Positions 46,210-59,232 of a stretch of 62,807 nucleotides of DNA are shown piece by piece (positions within the stretch are counted from its first letter, which is position 1; each line of letters begins with the position of its first letter). This stretch comes from Helicostylum pulchrum (lineage: Eukaryota; Mucoromycota; Mucoromycetes; Mucorales; Mucoraceae). A program made the translations under genes and the position numbers. The notes beneath the pieces were generated by a model. The model was not told where the DNA came from. It made no database searches and saw nothing but the letters and a program-made list of their open reading frames with translations. The stretch covers positions 1 through 62,807 of the forward strand of contig JAIXMO010000091.1 of the NCBI GenBank assembly GCA_025677825.1, in the 5' to 3' direction.

Positions 46210-46948
46210 TTTTTTTTCCCGCTCGAAAATCATTATCAGAGGTGTCACGTAAAAGATATCGAGCTCCATCATATAGAACAGTACATTGTTCCAAAATAGC
46301 TACATATTCATCCAGTGGTAAGATAAAGTATAAATTACTGCTATGGATCATTTAAACTAGTAGTTTATTTATGCAGGGGCTATACTAAATCACACTCTTA
46401 AACCTACATTTTAAGTTGGATCTTCGAACTATTGACAATATAGTTATCGACAACAGCAAAAAACTTTAGTGCTACACACTAGGGCTTTGTTAAAGCTGGC
46501 CTTCAAACAAACGTCATTTACACTAGCTAAAAAGATCCATAAATTTATGCATGTTATGAGCGTATCTCGCAGTATTTTACACAGGGAATATTATCGACAA
46601 GAAAGTTTTAGTCAAGAGCGATTTTATCAAAACAGGTATCAAACACGGATTAGCTTCAGTTTAGCTTGGTTTAGTTACCAGTAAATAAAACTATTATGCT
46701 TGGCAAGAAGTACTAAAGGAAAGAAGTAAAATAAATCATGGCTCACAGAGCTTGTGCCGTTTTGTAATTCTCAGCAAGAGCATCAAGTATTGCATTAGAC
46801 ACAGTATACTGCAATTAAACCGTAAGTCAGTTCTCTTTTGTTGACAACATTAATTTAACACGTACAATACAATGTAAAATACAAACGCTACGAAACTATG
46901 ACCAAATCTCGGACAGTCACATTTTTGACAGAAAAAAAGATATGCTTG

Positions 46949-46970
46949 ATTATGTCCGAGACCCTTTTCT
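46949..46970 (+). repeat. ATTATGTCCGAGACCCTTT motif, copy 2
   Basis: Second copy of the motif at 46189, located immediately upstream of the ABC transporter leader. Confidence 0.5.
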
Positions 46971-47011
46971 AAAAAATTCTTTTTTCTTCTTTTCATTTCA
47001 AGATAATAAAA

Positions 47012-50000
47012 ATGACAGATGAAGAACTTCCTTCCATAGTATGGTCTGCGGCTGGATTATCAGGCGTTGCTTGTATAAGTTCTATTGTATTATCAGCACA
47101 ACGTCGTTACTATCACGAAACAGCTAAAACTCAGTTTGGAAAGGATCCTTCTCCATTAAAGTTCGATCATATACGAAACTATAAGGTTCCCTTTTCTGAC
47201 AGCAATAGACTTTCGCGAATTTTGTTTGGCACTATTATAATGACTGTTTTAAGTGCATATGACCTGTATGAAGCCGTAGTACGACTGTCCATCAATAATC
47301 AATCACCCAAAAATGCGTCAGTATATATCATTATTTCTTCTGCACTTATTTTTATAGCATGGATGTATACGCTTGCTCTTTCAGTAGTATCAAGAAGATA
47401 TACCTTACCTAGTAGATGGGGTTGGATTTTAAACATACATCTATTCATTTTTTACCTTTCGTCCGTTTGTGTCTCACTTTACCGCCTTTGGGATGCATTT
47501 AGAATACACCATAGACAACTTTCACTAGCACAAGGTTTTCCTCTTATTTTAGCCATTTTGTTTTCTCTTGACTTGTTTTACAGTACAGGTTCGATAGAGC
47601 AAGGACCACCTTATTTAGAAGGTGATATAATAGAAAGCGAAGACCAAAAAACCCCAGTAGCGGGGATTACAGTAGCATCCATATTTAGCATTCTCTATTT
47701 CAGTTGGGCTACACCAATTGTAGACGGCGTAAATGAAAATGCTGAAAATATATTCCTTCCAAGTTTACCACCTACTTACCGTGCTTACAATTTGTTTTAT
47801 ATCTTTGGCGAAAACCGCGAACAATCTCTCATCTATAGACTCTATCGCGCAAATAAGAAAGCTATTATTCTCCAATCAATTTGTACTGCTGTTTCAGCTG
47901 GTTTGTACTACGGTCCGGCTTTCTTTCTAAATAAGCTATTGACGTTAATCCAAACAATTGATACTGGTAATCAAGATGAATTCTATTTTGTCAAGGGGAT
48001 AATGATTGTATCTGGTTTATCATTATCACTCGTAGTTTTGAGTGTAGTTGTCGGACAGCTTTATTATCTAAGTAATGTACTATAAAATCACGGCTACAAG
48101 CATATACATTCTGACAATTATATTATATATAGGTTCATCATCATTAAGAGTTAGAGTCAAGTCCATGTTAAATATCGAATTATATCGCAAAACTCTTCGA
48201 CGTATGGATGTTCCTGATATGGCTAAAGATACGTCGTCTATACAAGACAAAAATATTGAAGTAGTGGAAGAGTCCGGCAGTTCTTCTATAGGTACAATTG
48301 TCAACTTGATGAGTACAGACTCTCAGCGCATTTCTGATTTTACGACGAATTGGTTCACACTTATTGAAGCACCTATCGAATTATTGGTTGGCGTTACTTT
48401 CCTTTATTCGTTATTAGGGTCATCATGCTTACTGGGATTATCAGTTATGATCATTACACTGCCATTGAATCATTACAACTCTATCCTTTTCGCTAAAACT
48501 CAAGAAAAATTAATGGAAGCGCGTGATAGACGTGTATCATTGATGAATGAAGTCCTACAAGGTATACGTCAAATTAAATTCTTTGCCTGGGAATCAAATT
48601 GGGAAAAGCGCGTCTTGGAAGCAAGAAACGAAGAACTCAAACACTTGAAAAAAACCTATGTTAGTGAAGTTTTATTTAACTTTTTATGGCAAGGGTAAGT
48701 TTATATATAAAGGGAAAAAAGAATAGTTTCAGTACTAATCATGATATGTATAGTACACCATTGCTAGTAACCATTGTGTCGTTTTATTCTTTCACAAAAA
48801 TTCAAGGCAACCAGTTAACTGCACCCATCGCATTTACCGCTATCACTGTATTTACGGAACTTCGATCTGCATTAAATACGTTACCTGAAACTTTTGTTGA
48901 TATTTTACAAGCTCTTATTAGGTATGTTATAAAAGCGTGATATATCCCAAAGAGAGAGAGAGAGAGAAAGACTAATTTTATTTTTATTCACTATTAGTGT
49001 TCGACGTATTGAATCCTATTTGGAAGAAGAAGAGATTTCACCGCCTTCAACCAATTTAGATCCTAATTGTAGAGTTAGAATTGGTTTCCGAAACGCTACA
49101 ATTTCTTGGACTGATATATCACCAGATTTCGATGAAAGTTATACTGACGAAGCTGATGATACTCCCACTGGTATCGCCAACCATCTTTTAGCACCACCCG
49201 TACCCAACACCGCTCCTACAATTACGCCATCATCATTTGAAGAAGTAGATACATTTCTGTTACATAACCTAAATGCGCATTTCCCTAATGGAGAGTTCAG
49301 CATCATATGCGGTGCAACCGGATCGGGAAAAACCTTAATGATGCTTGGCCTATTAGGAGAGGCCGTGTTGTTGGAAGGCGAAAGTTTTTGTCCCAGAACT
49401 CCCGTTTCCGATAATCTTCAAGAGGATTTAAGCCAAACAAACTGGTCTTCAAACATGGAAAACTGGATACTGGACCACGCGGTTGCTTATGCATCTCAAA
49501 CTGCATGGTTATTGAACTCCACCATCCGTGAAAACATCTTGTTCGGATTACCTTTTATAAAAAAACGGTACAATGAAACTCTTTTTGCATGTGCTTTGGA
49601 TAAGGATATAGCCGCTTTAGAATGTGGTGATTTAACGGAGGTAGGTGAAAAGGGTATTACTCTTTCTGGAGGGCAAAAAGCTCGCGTTGCCTTGGCTAGA
49701 GCTGTTTATTCTAGAGCAAGAAATATTTTACTAGATGATGTACTTAGTGCTGTAGATGGTAAAATAGAACAAATATAAATATTGTTCTGTGTACAAATAT
49801 TAACCAAAAAAAACAGCGCATACTGCAAGGCATCTTTATGAGAAGTGCCTCATTGGTCCCTTAATGAAACGTCGTACAAGAATTCTGATTACTCACCACG
49901 TTGGTTTATGTATTTCAGGGGCATCCTATTTGGTTCATCTAGAAAATGGCCGTATTAACCTTTGCGGTTCCCCCGAAGAGTTGGAAGCTGCAGGTACTTT

Positions 50001-52485
50001 GGGAACTATTCTAGACGAAGTTTTAGGTTCAGCAGAAGAAGACCATGTAGAAACTATTGAAGAAGAAGCTGAAAAGATTGATCCTCAGCTAACAGTTGTG
50101 GGGTCCACTTCGGAATTGCTTAAAAGAGCCGTAGTAGATAAACCACCTAATGTATTGGTAAAAGAAGAGTGTAAGTGATTATTATTAATAACGATTATTT
50201 TCAAATTAAATATGCCGAGAATAACCCCCCCCCCCCTCCTTTTTTTTAAAAAAAATATATAGCTCGTGCTGTTGGTCATATTCAAACCAGATTATATCTG
50301 TTATATTTACGAGCAGTCGGAAACCCCTTTTATTGGTGTATTGTTTTAGCTTTTGTATTTGGTTCGCGCGGACTTGATGTTACTGAGAGTTGGTGGATCA
50401 AGAAATGGGTTCACGCGAGTGAAATTGCCAATAATAGCAGCATGATAACAACATTAGCTGCTTCCGTTGTAGAAAGCGCTCAGTACCTTTTCATGGATCA
50501 GCCAAATATACCTTCATCGCTCGAAAATAATATTATGCCTTCAACTACTATGAATAGAGGATACTTTGGATTGATGGCTGATAAAAAAGACAATATTAAC
50601 GGCGATCAACTTGACATGTATTTAAATATTTACATTGCGATTACTATGACCAACATTTTCGTTGGTGCTACTCGTTTCGCAAGTCTTTATTATGGTACAA
50701 TTAAAGCTAGCAAAAATTTATACCAGATTTTACTTAAACGGGTTTTACGCGCCCCTATGCGATTCTTTGATACCACTCCTATTGGTCGTATATTAAATCG
50801 TTTTTCAAAAGATTTTGAATATGTCGATGCTAGTGTTCCTAACGATCTCATGTACTTTGTTATCCAGTGGTTAGTCATTTTGACTTCCATCTTGACTGTA
50901 TGTACAGTTTTACCTGTATTCATTATACCAATGGCAATCGTTACTTTCTTGAATATTATGATCGGTAAACGATATAGTGCTGCATCTCGAGAGCTCAGAA
51001 GAATGGATTCCGTAACAAGATCACCTTTAATCACTCATTTTGGCGAAACATTAGTTGGTGTAACTACAATCCGGGCTTATGGCGCTACTCAAAAGTTTAT
51101 GAACGAGATGCTGACAAGAATTGATGAAAATTCAAGGCCTTTTTATTATGTTTGGATCAGTAATCGATGGGTTGGTACTCGCTTCTCTTTCCTTGGTGCT
51201 GCCGTTAATTTCTGTACGGGAATTTTTATTTTATTAAGTTTGGATTATATGGATGCTTCTCTTGCTGGTTTCTGTCTTAGTTTTGTACTTTCATATACAT
51301 CTCAGGTAAGCGAAATAGGAGTTTATTTTGACATTTACATTTATTAAACTAGTCCTTTATATATATATCATACAGATGACTATGGCTATTAAAAGGTACA
51401 CACGTCTCGAAATGAGTTTTAATGCCGTGGAACGAGTAGTCGAGTTTATGGAAATAGAACAAGAATCCCCAGCTATTACAGATAAGAGACCACCGCCTGA
51501 GGTTAGTAATGAAAAATATTTTACTGGTTATTATTTCTATGAATTTTATACTTACGGTTACACATTTTTACTCTAAAATAACTACCAGTGGCCCATTAAC
51601 GGCAAGATTGAAGTGAAAGATCTCGTCGTTCGTTACGCTCCAGATTTAGATCCCGTATTGAAAGGACTGACATTTTCTGTCAAACCTAGAGAAAAAATCG
51701 GCGTTGTTGGTAGAACAGGCAGCGGAAAGTCAACTTTGGCATTATCTTTCTTTAGATTTGTAGAACCGAGCGAAGGTAATATTGTTATTGACGGAATTGA
51801 CGTTTGCGATATTGGTACAGAAGACCTCCGGAGCAACCTTACGATTATTCCACAAGGTAAAGTAAATTAAAGTTACATATTACATATTACTGACGCTATA
51901 GTGTTTTTTTTTACAGATCCGGTTTTGTTCTCTGGTAGTTTACGATCTAATTTAGACCCGTTCGATGAGTTTAGCGACGAAAGTATTTTTGCAGCATTAA
52001 GAAGGGTGGAATTGATACCGCCCGAAATTGACGTATCGTCTAATCAGCACGAGGAAAGCATAGAAGATTTGAACTTTAACATATTTTTAGATCTATCCAG
52101 TTCTGTCAGTGAAGGAGGTTTAAATTTCTCACAAGGTCAAAGACAGCTAATTTGTCTTGCTCGAGCTTTACTGAAAAGAAGCACAGTTGTATTTATGGAC
52201 GAGGCTACTGCTAGTGTTGATTTTGAAACGGATGAAGCTATTCAAAAGACAATTGCTTCAGAGTTTGTAGATAGTACTATCCTATGTATTGCGCACCGAC
52301 TTCGTACAGTAATAGAATATGATAGAATATTGGTTTTAGATCAAGGCGAAATTGCTGAATTCGCGAGTCCCTTAGAGTTACTAAACACACCGAACTCAAT
52401 ATTCCACAAAATGTGCGAAAACTCGGGTGAATATGAAGGACTTGTTGCTTTAGCAAAAGAAAAACATCAACTTGTTGACGTGTAA
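47012..52485 (+). CDS. ABC transporter, ABCC/MRP subfamily (full transporter with TMD0)
   Basis: Nine exons: 47012-48071, 48133-48694, 48754-48921, 48998-49758, 49817-50170, 50263-51305, 51376-51501, 51589-51856 and 51917-52485, giving 1636 residues, close to yeast Ybt1. Order: an N-terminal membrane block (TMD0 and linker), TMD1, NBD1, TMD2, NBD2. NBD1 has Walker A GATGSGKT, signature [14 protein letters not shown] and Walker [16 protein letters not shown]2 has GRTGSGKST, a modified signature [15 protein letters not shown], and [12 protein letters not shown] followed by the AHR-type H-loop ([10 protein letters not shown]). TMD2 contains [20 protein letters not shown], typical of ABCC. Such proteins export conjugated organic anions, bile-salt-like compounds or drugs, often at the vacuole. 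The substrate cannot be inferred. Intron 5 includes a C14 run. Confidence 0.95.
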
Positions 52486-54821
52486 ATAAATTAAAGTAAT
52501 TTTTGGGTAACAATGGAATCCTATTTTCGCACTTTTTTATTATATAATATATGCATATCTGGGTTGAAATATAACGTGTATTACATTATGTGAGTGCTAA
52601 ATCATTTTCTTGTATGTGAAAAAGAATAACACAAACGCAGAAAGGCGTACTTGTCTACCCTTCGAAATAAAATCTAATTTATTTAACGCGAGCATAATAT
52701 TTCTACATCAGTACACATGTTATACTTCAACCAATCAAACTATATTATATATGTGTAACTTGCTATATGGATTTTCCTGCCAATTGATACTACATATAAC
52801 TTTATACTGAACGTGATTTTAATATTATTATTTTTACAGTGGCATCTACTTTGAATGCACACACTTTTTTTTTTTAGCTGCAAAATAACGACGTGTATTT
52901 ATGTACTGCATGTGAAATTCACCTTGCAATTCCCAAGTAGGAAGAAAAAATAAAACAAACAAACAACCGGAGAGGGAATACTTCGGGTTCTCTCCGATAC
53001 GGAAACTGAATTCTAGCATACAGTTTTGCATGTTTTGAAATGTCAAAAAACAGGCACATAGTACTTGATCGCATCAAGTTTATTTGGTCATTGAATACGT
53101 CATGGGATGTATAAATTTCTCCTTCGGAATATATAACATTTGGAGAGTGTACCTACTTTTTAACATGTAACAATGGTTATTTTAAACTGGGTAGGTGTGT
53201 ATTTTCCCTCTGTAAAACAATATGTAATGCTATATTCTGTATACCATATAAATATATATGTACGTATTTATTGGGGTATAAAAACCAAATAGATTAAAAA
53301 TGGTTTAACCCCATATAATTGTTTTGTGTACAACGCACCGGGATGATGTTTCCGTTAACCTCATCTTACACTGGTAAAAAAAAAGAGTGTCTGCCCTTGC
53401 CCTTTGTTTTCTACATAAATTATAAAAAACAATAATAAACGACAGTTTACAATAAATAGCAGGGACTCGATCCCCCCATTGTTGATTTTATGAATTTATC
53501 TAAAGTCACAATGGCGTTACGTATACGAGCGCCATATAGTATACTATTTTAGCCTTGATTATAAGGTATATTAATAGAAGCAATATCAATAGTTAGTTGG
53601 GTATTATGCAATTAATCTAATATTGCTTTTGGATAATTGTCTGTTTCACTTGATGATCATGATAAAATGAATGTAATAAAATCGATAAACCTATATTCAA
53701 GTATAAAGGGACAACACCATTTTTGTCATACTTACTAGTACATATTATCGATAAGTTTCGGAATCAAAGATGTACATAGTCATAAATGTAACACCCACGT
53801 AAAATAATAACAACAGCAGTTACTTTTCTCTCTCTCTCTTTCTTATATATATATATATCTACATATTTAGTAACATTATATTCAATAATACCAGTAATAA
53901 GAAATCAGAACCAATTAAATTAGACTAGTAAGGTTTACATTAAAATATTTATAAACCTATCAAAATAACTACATATACCCATAAGTTTCGTTTATTATTA
54001 TTATTATTATTATTAACTACTACAAACAAATATACAACTGACGGATATAGAATACATAAATTATTATTATATAAATCGTGACATTAAGTGTGAAACGTAA
54101 AGCGGACAAAAACTAGTTTTTCATTCCGAAGTTATACAACATACTGACCAGATTACTTTTTTGCAATTTAGTGAAAGAGAAGTGGCCGCGCACGGTCATT
54201 TTTGTGCACAAAAAAAAACCCTACCCTAAAATAATTTCAATTCGACCTCGGATAGCGCGTTTTATTATTGTTGTTTATTATTAAATTTTGGTAGACCGGA
54301 TACACTGTCCCCCTTATTTTATTTTATTTTGACAAAAAAGAAAAAAACTAAATATAGACGAGCTGTTTGCAGGTTCAATTGTTAATAATAATTTCTAGTA
54401 ATAAATGTGTACAAGGTAAATATTTATGATTATTATAGCAAGTGTCATACTAGCATTAATAGTGAAAAAGTGTTCTGAGTATGTGGCACAAGTATTGTAT
54501 AATTCGGATATCTGTAGCCGTACTTGTGCTGCATGAGAATTGCTGTGTGTTTCCACATGACAACTCTATGTAAAATAGCAATTATTTGAGACTTAATCTG
54601 TTTTACAAATGGGACACAAGCCATGCTTAATAAAACACAAGATTAAGAAGAACAAAGTCGATCAGTTTTTTTGAAATGTATTTTATTGTGACACTTTGTT
54701 TTTGTTATAAATATCTTTCTTATTTATATGAACCATGTTTCTTTTCCTTTTTTCTTTTCTTTTATTTACTTACCCCTTAATACTTATTCTTTCCTTTTAA
54801 AAAAAATCACTAATAAAAAAA
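52486..54821. other. Long intergenic region (2.3 kb), no supported gene
   Basis: AT-rich spacer with TA runs and a (TTA)8 microsatellite at 53992-54015. Open segments are short and without motifs. I looked for tRNA-like B-boxes and LTR ends and found none convincing. Confidence 0.55.
53992..54015. repeat. (TTA)8 microsatellite
   Basis: Eight perfect TTA units in the intergenic region upstream of the Sel1-repeat gene. Confidence 0.9.
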
Positions 54822-57186
54822 ATGACTTCTTCTCTATCACATATTGTAGTTGCTTCACGACGTATGTTCACAAAGTTAAACCGTCGATATTTTTCACATC
54901 AACATCGTACTACTAATAAATCAAGAGCACCAAAAATAGTAACTAGAGCATCTTTTTCGTCATCCACTTCTTCTTCTAGTTCGCCTTCTTTTTCCATCAC
55001 TAGTACGAAAAATCAAAGTCAGTCTTCAATCGATTCGTCAAGCAGCATTGTCAGTGACAATATAAAGATTGTTTCCGATTTAGAACACTATTTATTGCCA
55101 CAAAAATTATTTGAATTGGCCGAAAATCATTTATACGGACGCCATGGCAAATCAGTAGATCGCCATTTTGCTGTCATTTGTCTTCAAGATGCAGCCAATA
55201 GAGGCCAACATTCCGGTGCACAAGCAGTTCTCGGCTTTTGCTATGAGTTTGGGTTAGGTATTACATTAGATTTTCAGCAAGCGGAGAGATATTATATCAT
55301 GTCTGTAAAAACTGCATTGACGGAAAATAATAGTTCACTCAAAGACGATGGGTTTGATAGCCTTGCTTTAAGTGATGCCACCTTATTAGGTATCGCTCGA
55401 TTATCTTTTCTTCGTAAATATGGTAGACCTGGAGTCCAAATTAACCGTGTCGAAGCCGAATATTGGGAGTCAAAAATTCATGCTCGGGGTTCCAACGCTA
55501 TCGCGTGGATTCGACGTGCAGCAACAGAGGACCAATGTTCTGCCAGTCAGTACTGTTTTGGCGTTTGCTATCATGACGGTATCGCTGTTCCAAAGAACGA
55601 ACACGAAGCATTCAAGTGGTACAAACTTAGTGCCGAACAAGACAACTGTCGCGGACAAGGTATACTAGGTTATTGTTACGGTGAAGGCTTTGGTGTTGAG
55701 AAATCTGAAAACACTGCTATGGAATGGTATCGCCGCGCTGCCGCACAAGGTGAAACGGTAGCTATTTATAACATTGGTTATTGCTTTGAAGATGGTATTG
55801 GTGTCCCCAAAGATCATACTGAGGCTGTAAAATGGTACAGACTTGCTGCTGAAAAAGGAAACGCGTTTGCTCAGAATAGTCTCGGTTACTGTTATGAAGA
55901 TGGTATTGGCTTACAACAAGATAAATTAACAGCTGCTATTTGGTATCGTCGATCGGCCGAACAAGGATATCCTTGGGCTCAATGTAATTTAGGTTACTGT
56001 CATCAAAATGGAATTGGGGCTGAAAAAGACGTAGTCGAAGGTGCATACTGGTATGGTCAAGCCGCTCGCCAAGGACACGCAAGAGCTCAACATAATCTTG
56101 GCTTTTGTTATCAAAACGGTATTGGTGTAAATAAAAACTTACAAATGGCTGTGGCTTGGTATACTAAATCTGCACACCAAGGAAACATTTTTGCTTTCCA
56201 CAGTTTGGGATACTGCTACCAAAACGGGTTGGGTGTCGAAGCTAATCAACGCGAGTCTACGTATTGGTACTTTCGAAGCGCCGAATACAATCATGCTCCT
56301 GCTCAGGTAAGCATTTCTCTCAATATAGGTCTAGACTATTTCTAGTGATTAATTTATCATGTACAATTTTTTTTTTAGCTTTCACTTGGTTTTGCTTATC
56401 GTAATGGTATGGGTGTAGAAAAAAATGAACAAGAAGCTGTTAAATGGTTTCGTCGCTCTGCTTTACAAGGAAACTCTTTAGCTCAAAATAGTTTAGGGTT
56501 CTGTTATGAAGAAGGTTTAGGTATTGAAAAAGATCCTAAATTTGCTGCTTATTGGTACTTAAAAGCATCAAGACAAGGCAACCCTTGGGCTCAGGTAAGA
56601 AAAAATAAAAATAAAATAACGACGTTGATTTTAATAAATCAAATATAATAATAGTGTAACCTTGGATTCTGTTATGCAAGTGGTATTGGTGTTCCTGAGA
56701 ACTCTACAAAAGCGGTGTATTGGTATCGGAAAGCGGCTCAACAAAATCATGCCCGTGCTTTACAGAAACTAGCCATACATTTACAAGGTGGCATTGGGTG
56801 TCATCAAAACCTTGAATTGGCAGTAAAATACTTTCATTTGGCTGCTCAACAAGGTCAGGTGGCAGCACAGTATCATTTGGCCTTGTGTTACGAAAAGGGT
56901 TTGGGAACTCAAGTTGATTTACAAGAATCCATGGTTTGGCTTGAACGGGCCGCCACTGTAAGTTTTAAAAAAAAAATTACGTAATGCTTATATAACTAAT
57001 CTTATATGTCTCTAGTCTGGTTGCCGTAATTCTTATCAACGCCTTCGTCAGCTTTTACTTCGTTATTGCCTTGAAAATGCTTCTGCTGTTGATATCATTC
57101 AAAGAGTAGATAATGCAACTGGTAGTTGGTCAAGTAATAGTCATCCACTGGGTTGGGTATCAGGTTTTGCTGCTCCTGCCGCATAA
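54822..57186 (+). CDS. Sel1-repeat protein
   Basis: Four exons: 54822-56306, 56379-56594, 56655-56957 and 57016-57186, giving 724 residues. About 13 Sel1-like (SLR) repeats of 36 residues run from roughly residue 125 to 680, with consensus AQ-LGYCYENGIGVEKD-EAVKWYRRAAEQG. Exons 2 and 3 begin and end near repeat boundaries. The N-terminus is Arg/Ser-rich with few acids (HIVVASRRMFTKLNRRYFSH), which could be a mitochondrial presequence, then a Ser-rich linker. Sel1 repeats form alpha-solenoids for protein contacts. Fungal examples include chitin synthase activators (Chs4/Skt5) and ERAD adaptors (Hrd3). The N-terminus does not match those, so the role is open. Confidence 0.9.
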
Positions 57187-57497
57187 AAAAACAAAACAAA
57201 AACATTTCATACCTTTTTTCTTATACATATTTCATTTCCGTTTTCTATTACTTTTTTCATGCATTTTTTTTTTGTACAATACATTTCTTTTTATCATTAG
57301 CTTCATCAATTTATAGACAAAAACACTACTCATAGTTATCCCCCTTTTTAAACCATCCTTTTTATAAACAATTAATACGTAATACATTACAAGTAAAGTC
57401 ACACCAAAAAAAAAAAAAATAGAAACTAAAATGCGGGGGGGGGGGAGTTGATGATGAATATTATCATTCACTTTTTTATCATTTTTCTGTTATCATT
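57187..57497. other. Short intergenic region
   Basis: 3' UTR of the Sel1 gene and promoter of the small membrane protein gene, with a G10 run near 57435-57445. Nothing else seen. Confidence 0.6.
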
Positions 57498-57947
57498 ATG
57501 GCATTATTTGTTCCAGTTATTATCGGGCTACCTATCGGTTATTTTACTTGGGCTAAAGTATTCGACACAGTAGATGATTGTGTTTCGCAAGCTTTGAGTG
57601 GCGATAACAAAACAACAGGTAATAATAACTGAGATACTAATAATAATTTGTCCGTATAGAAAACTAAAATATAATTATTACTTTTTAAAAAAGAGAAAGA
57701 ACCCAACTCAAGTGTAGCGGCGACAGTAGGAACAATTGGTTCCGTCGGTATATTGAGTAAATTAATGTTTAGGCCAAATACAAGACATAGATTATTCTTT
57801 GCTCAAGCGCCAGTGAATTCTAATATTCGAGTCGAGACACTGAAAATGGGTATTGAATTATTAATTAGAACAGGTATGGTGTTCTATGGAGGAGCAGTGG
57901 TTGGAGCAAGTGCAGGAAGAGTTGTGTCAATAAAAAAGACCATTTAA
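57498..57947 (+). CDS. Small membrane protein, uncharacterised
   Basis: Two exons, 57498-57618 and 57694-57947, giving 124 residues. The start is MALFVPVIIGLPIGYFTWAK, a hydrophobic segment. A second, weaker hydrophobic stretch follows the intron (VAATVGTIGSVGILSKL) and a third lies near the C-terminus (TGMVFYGGAVVGASAGRVV), ending SIKKTI. The Gly-rich membrane helices recall small mitochondrial inner-membrane or ER proteins, but I recognise no family. The acceptor of the intron (AAAAAAG/AG) has close alternatives that would change one or two residues. It lies 352 nt upstream of RPS7. Confidence 0.65.
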
Positions 57948-58299
57948 AAGTCCGTTAGTAAGTGGAGATTTACAAGCTTGATTTCACAGTGCGGTAGAGA
58001 ATCCTCCTTTCATATCGTCAACGTGTATGTAATTTAATATGTTTAAACAAATGAAAAAGAGCCTGCAGTTACGCATAAATCAATGATGGATGTAACATAA
58101 AAATTGAATAAAAAACAAATGGATAATTTTTATAAGGAATTGAATGATATATGGTGATGGATGGATGTTGTTTTATGCGTAATCTGTACGGCGACCTTTT
58201 TTTTTTCTTAATAAAAAAAAAATTGAAAATAAAAAATGAATTATAAAAATGTTGTCAAAAAAAATAAAATGCTAATTAAAATAATAGCTTTTTTCAACC
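57948..58299. other. Short intergenic region
   Basis: 3' UTR of the small membrane protein gene and promoter of RPS7. No coding region seen. Confidence 0.6.
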
Positions 58300-58923
58300 A
58301 TGACTTCCAAGATTGTTAAATTTGCTGGTGCTCAACCTGATGAACTCGAGCTTTCTATTGCTCAAGCCCTTTTAGATTTAGAGTCTTCTGTTCCTGAATC
58401 CAAGTTTGTTACCATTACTGCTGCCAAGGAGGTATATATACATATATAAATGAGTGGTAACAGACTTTTTTAATATTTTGTGTATATATAGATTGAACTT
58501 GGTGCTGGTAAGAAGGCTATTGTTGTATTCGTCCCCGCTCCTACTCAAAAGCTCGTTCAAAAGGTTCAAGCTAAGCTTACTCGTGAACTCGAAAAGAAGT
58601 TCTCTGACCGTCACGTTGTTTTTGTTGCTCAACGTCGTATCTTGGCTGTTCCTACTCGTCGTAACAATGGTAAGCAACCTCGCCCTAGATCTCGTACTTT
58701 GACTGCTGTCCATGATGCTATCTTGGATGATATGGTTTACCCTACCGAAATTGTCGGTAAGAGACTTCGTCAAAAGGTTGATGGTACCAAGACCCTCAAG
58801 GTCTTCCTTGATTCCAAGGATGCCACCTCTCTTGAATATAAGATTGATTCTTTCTCTGCTATTTACAAGAAGCTTACCGGTAAGGATGTCACTTTCGAAT
58901 TCCCTACTGCCGTTGAGTTTTAA
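58300..58923 (+). CDS. RPS7: 40S ribosomal protein eS7 (Rps7)
   Basis: Two exons, 58300-58431 and 58492-58923, giving 187 residues, the usual family length. The start is [20 protein letters not shown]. Conserved blocks are [60 protein letters not shown] and [14 protein letters not shown]. It is part of the 40S small subunit in the cytoplasm and acts in SSU biogenesis. The codon choice is strongly biased (many GCT, AAG, CGT), as in highly expressed genes, similar to eIF3a at the left edge. The intron follows codon 44. Confidence 0.97.
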
Positions 58924-59232
58924 GTGAAATAAAGTCTCTTTTTTTTATTTATTTCATAAAATGCCTGTACAATGCTTGTTTGCTAAACTCTATGTACCAA
59001 ACATAATGAACAAATCATACATGTATGTACTGATATATACCAACAAGTAACTTTTTTTTTTGCTGTTTTTATTGTTGAGTAAATCAACTAATACATGTTT
59101 TTTTATACATGATTTTATACATGTTTTTTTATATGTGTGTATATGTATATTTTTTAGTCTCGTGCCGCGGTGTATTTTTTTGTTTATTTTTTGTCTTGCT
59201 GTTTTTCTTCTTTTTTTTTTTTCTTTTACCAA
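58924..59232. other. Short intergenic region with pyrimidine-rich leader
   Basis: RPS7 3' UTR and the leader of the F-box gene, the last 40 nt being nearly pure T/C. No gene seen. Confidence 0.55.

Larger units (their letters stand above)
45268..47011. other. Intergenic region between divergent genes
   Basis: Shared upstream region of the conserved ATP-grasp-like gene (-) and the ABC transporter (+). It contains a TG microsatellite, a short exon-like ATG segment at 45985-46017 followed by a good donor (CAG/GTAAAG), and two copies of a 19-20-nt motif (46189 and 46949). No complete gene is supported. Confidence 0.5.

Noticed and set aside
49759..49816. Stop after NBD1 of the ABC transporter suggesting a half transporter
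   Set aside because: The stop lies in a 58-nt intron; splicing continues the D-loop and H-loop in frame.
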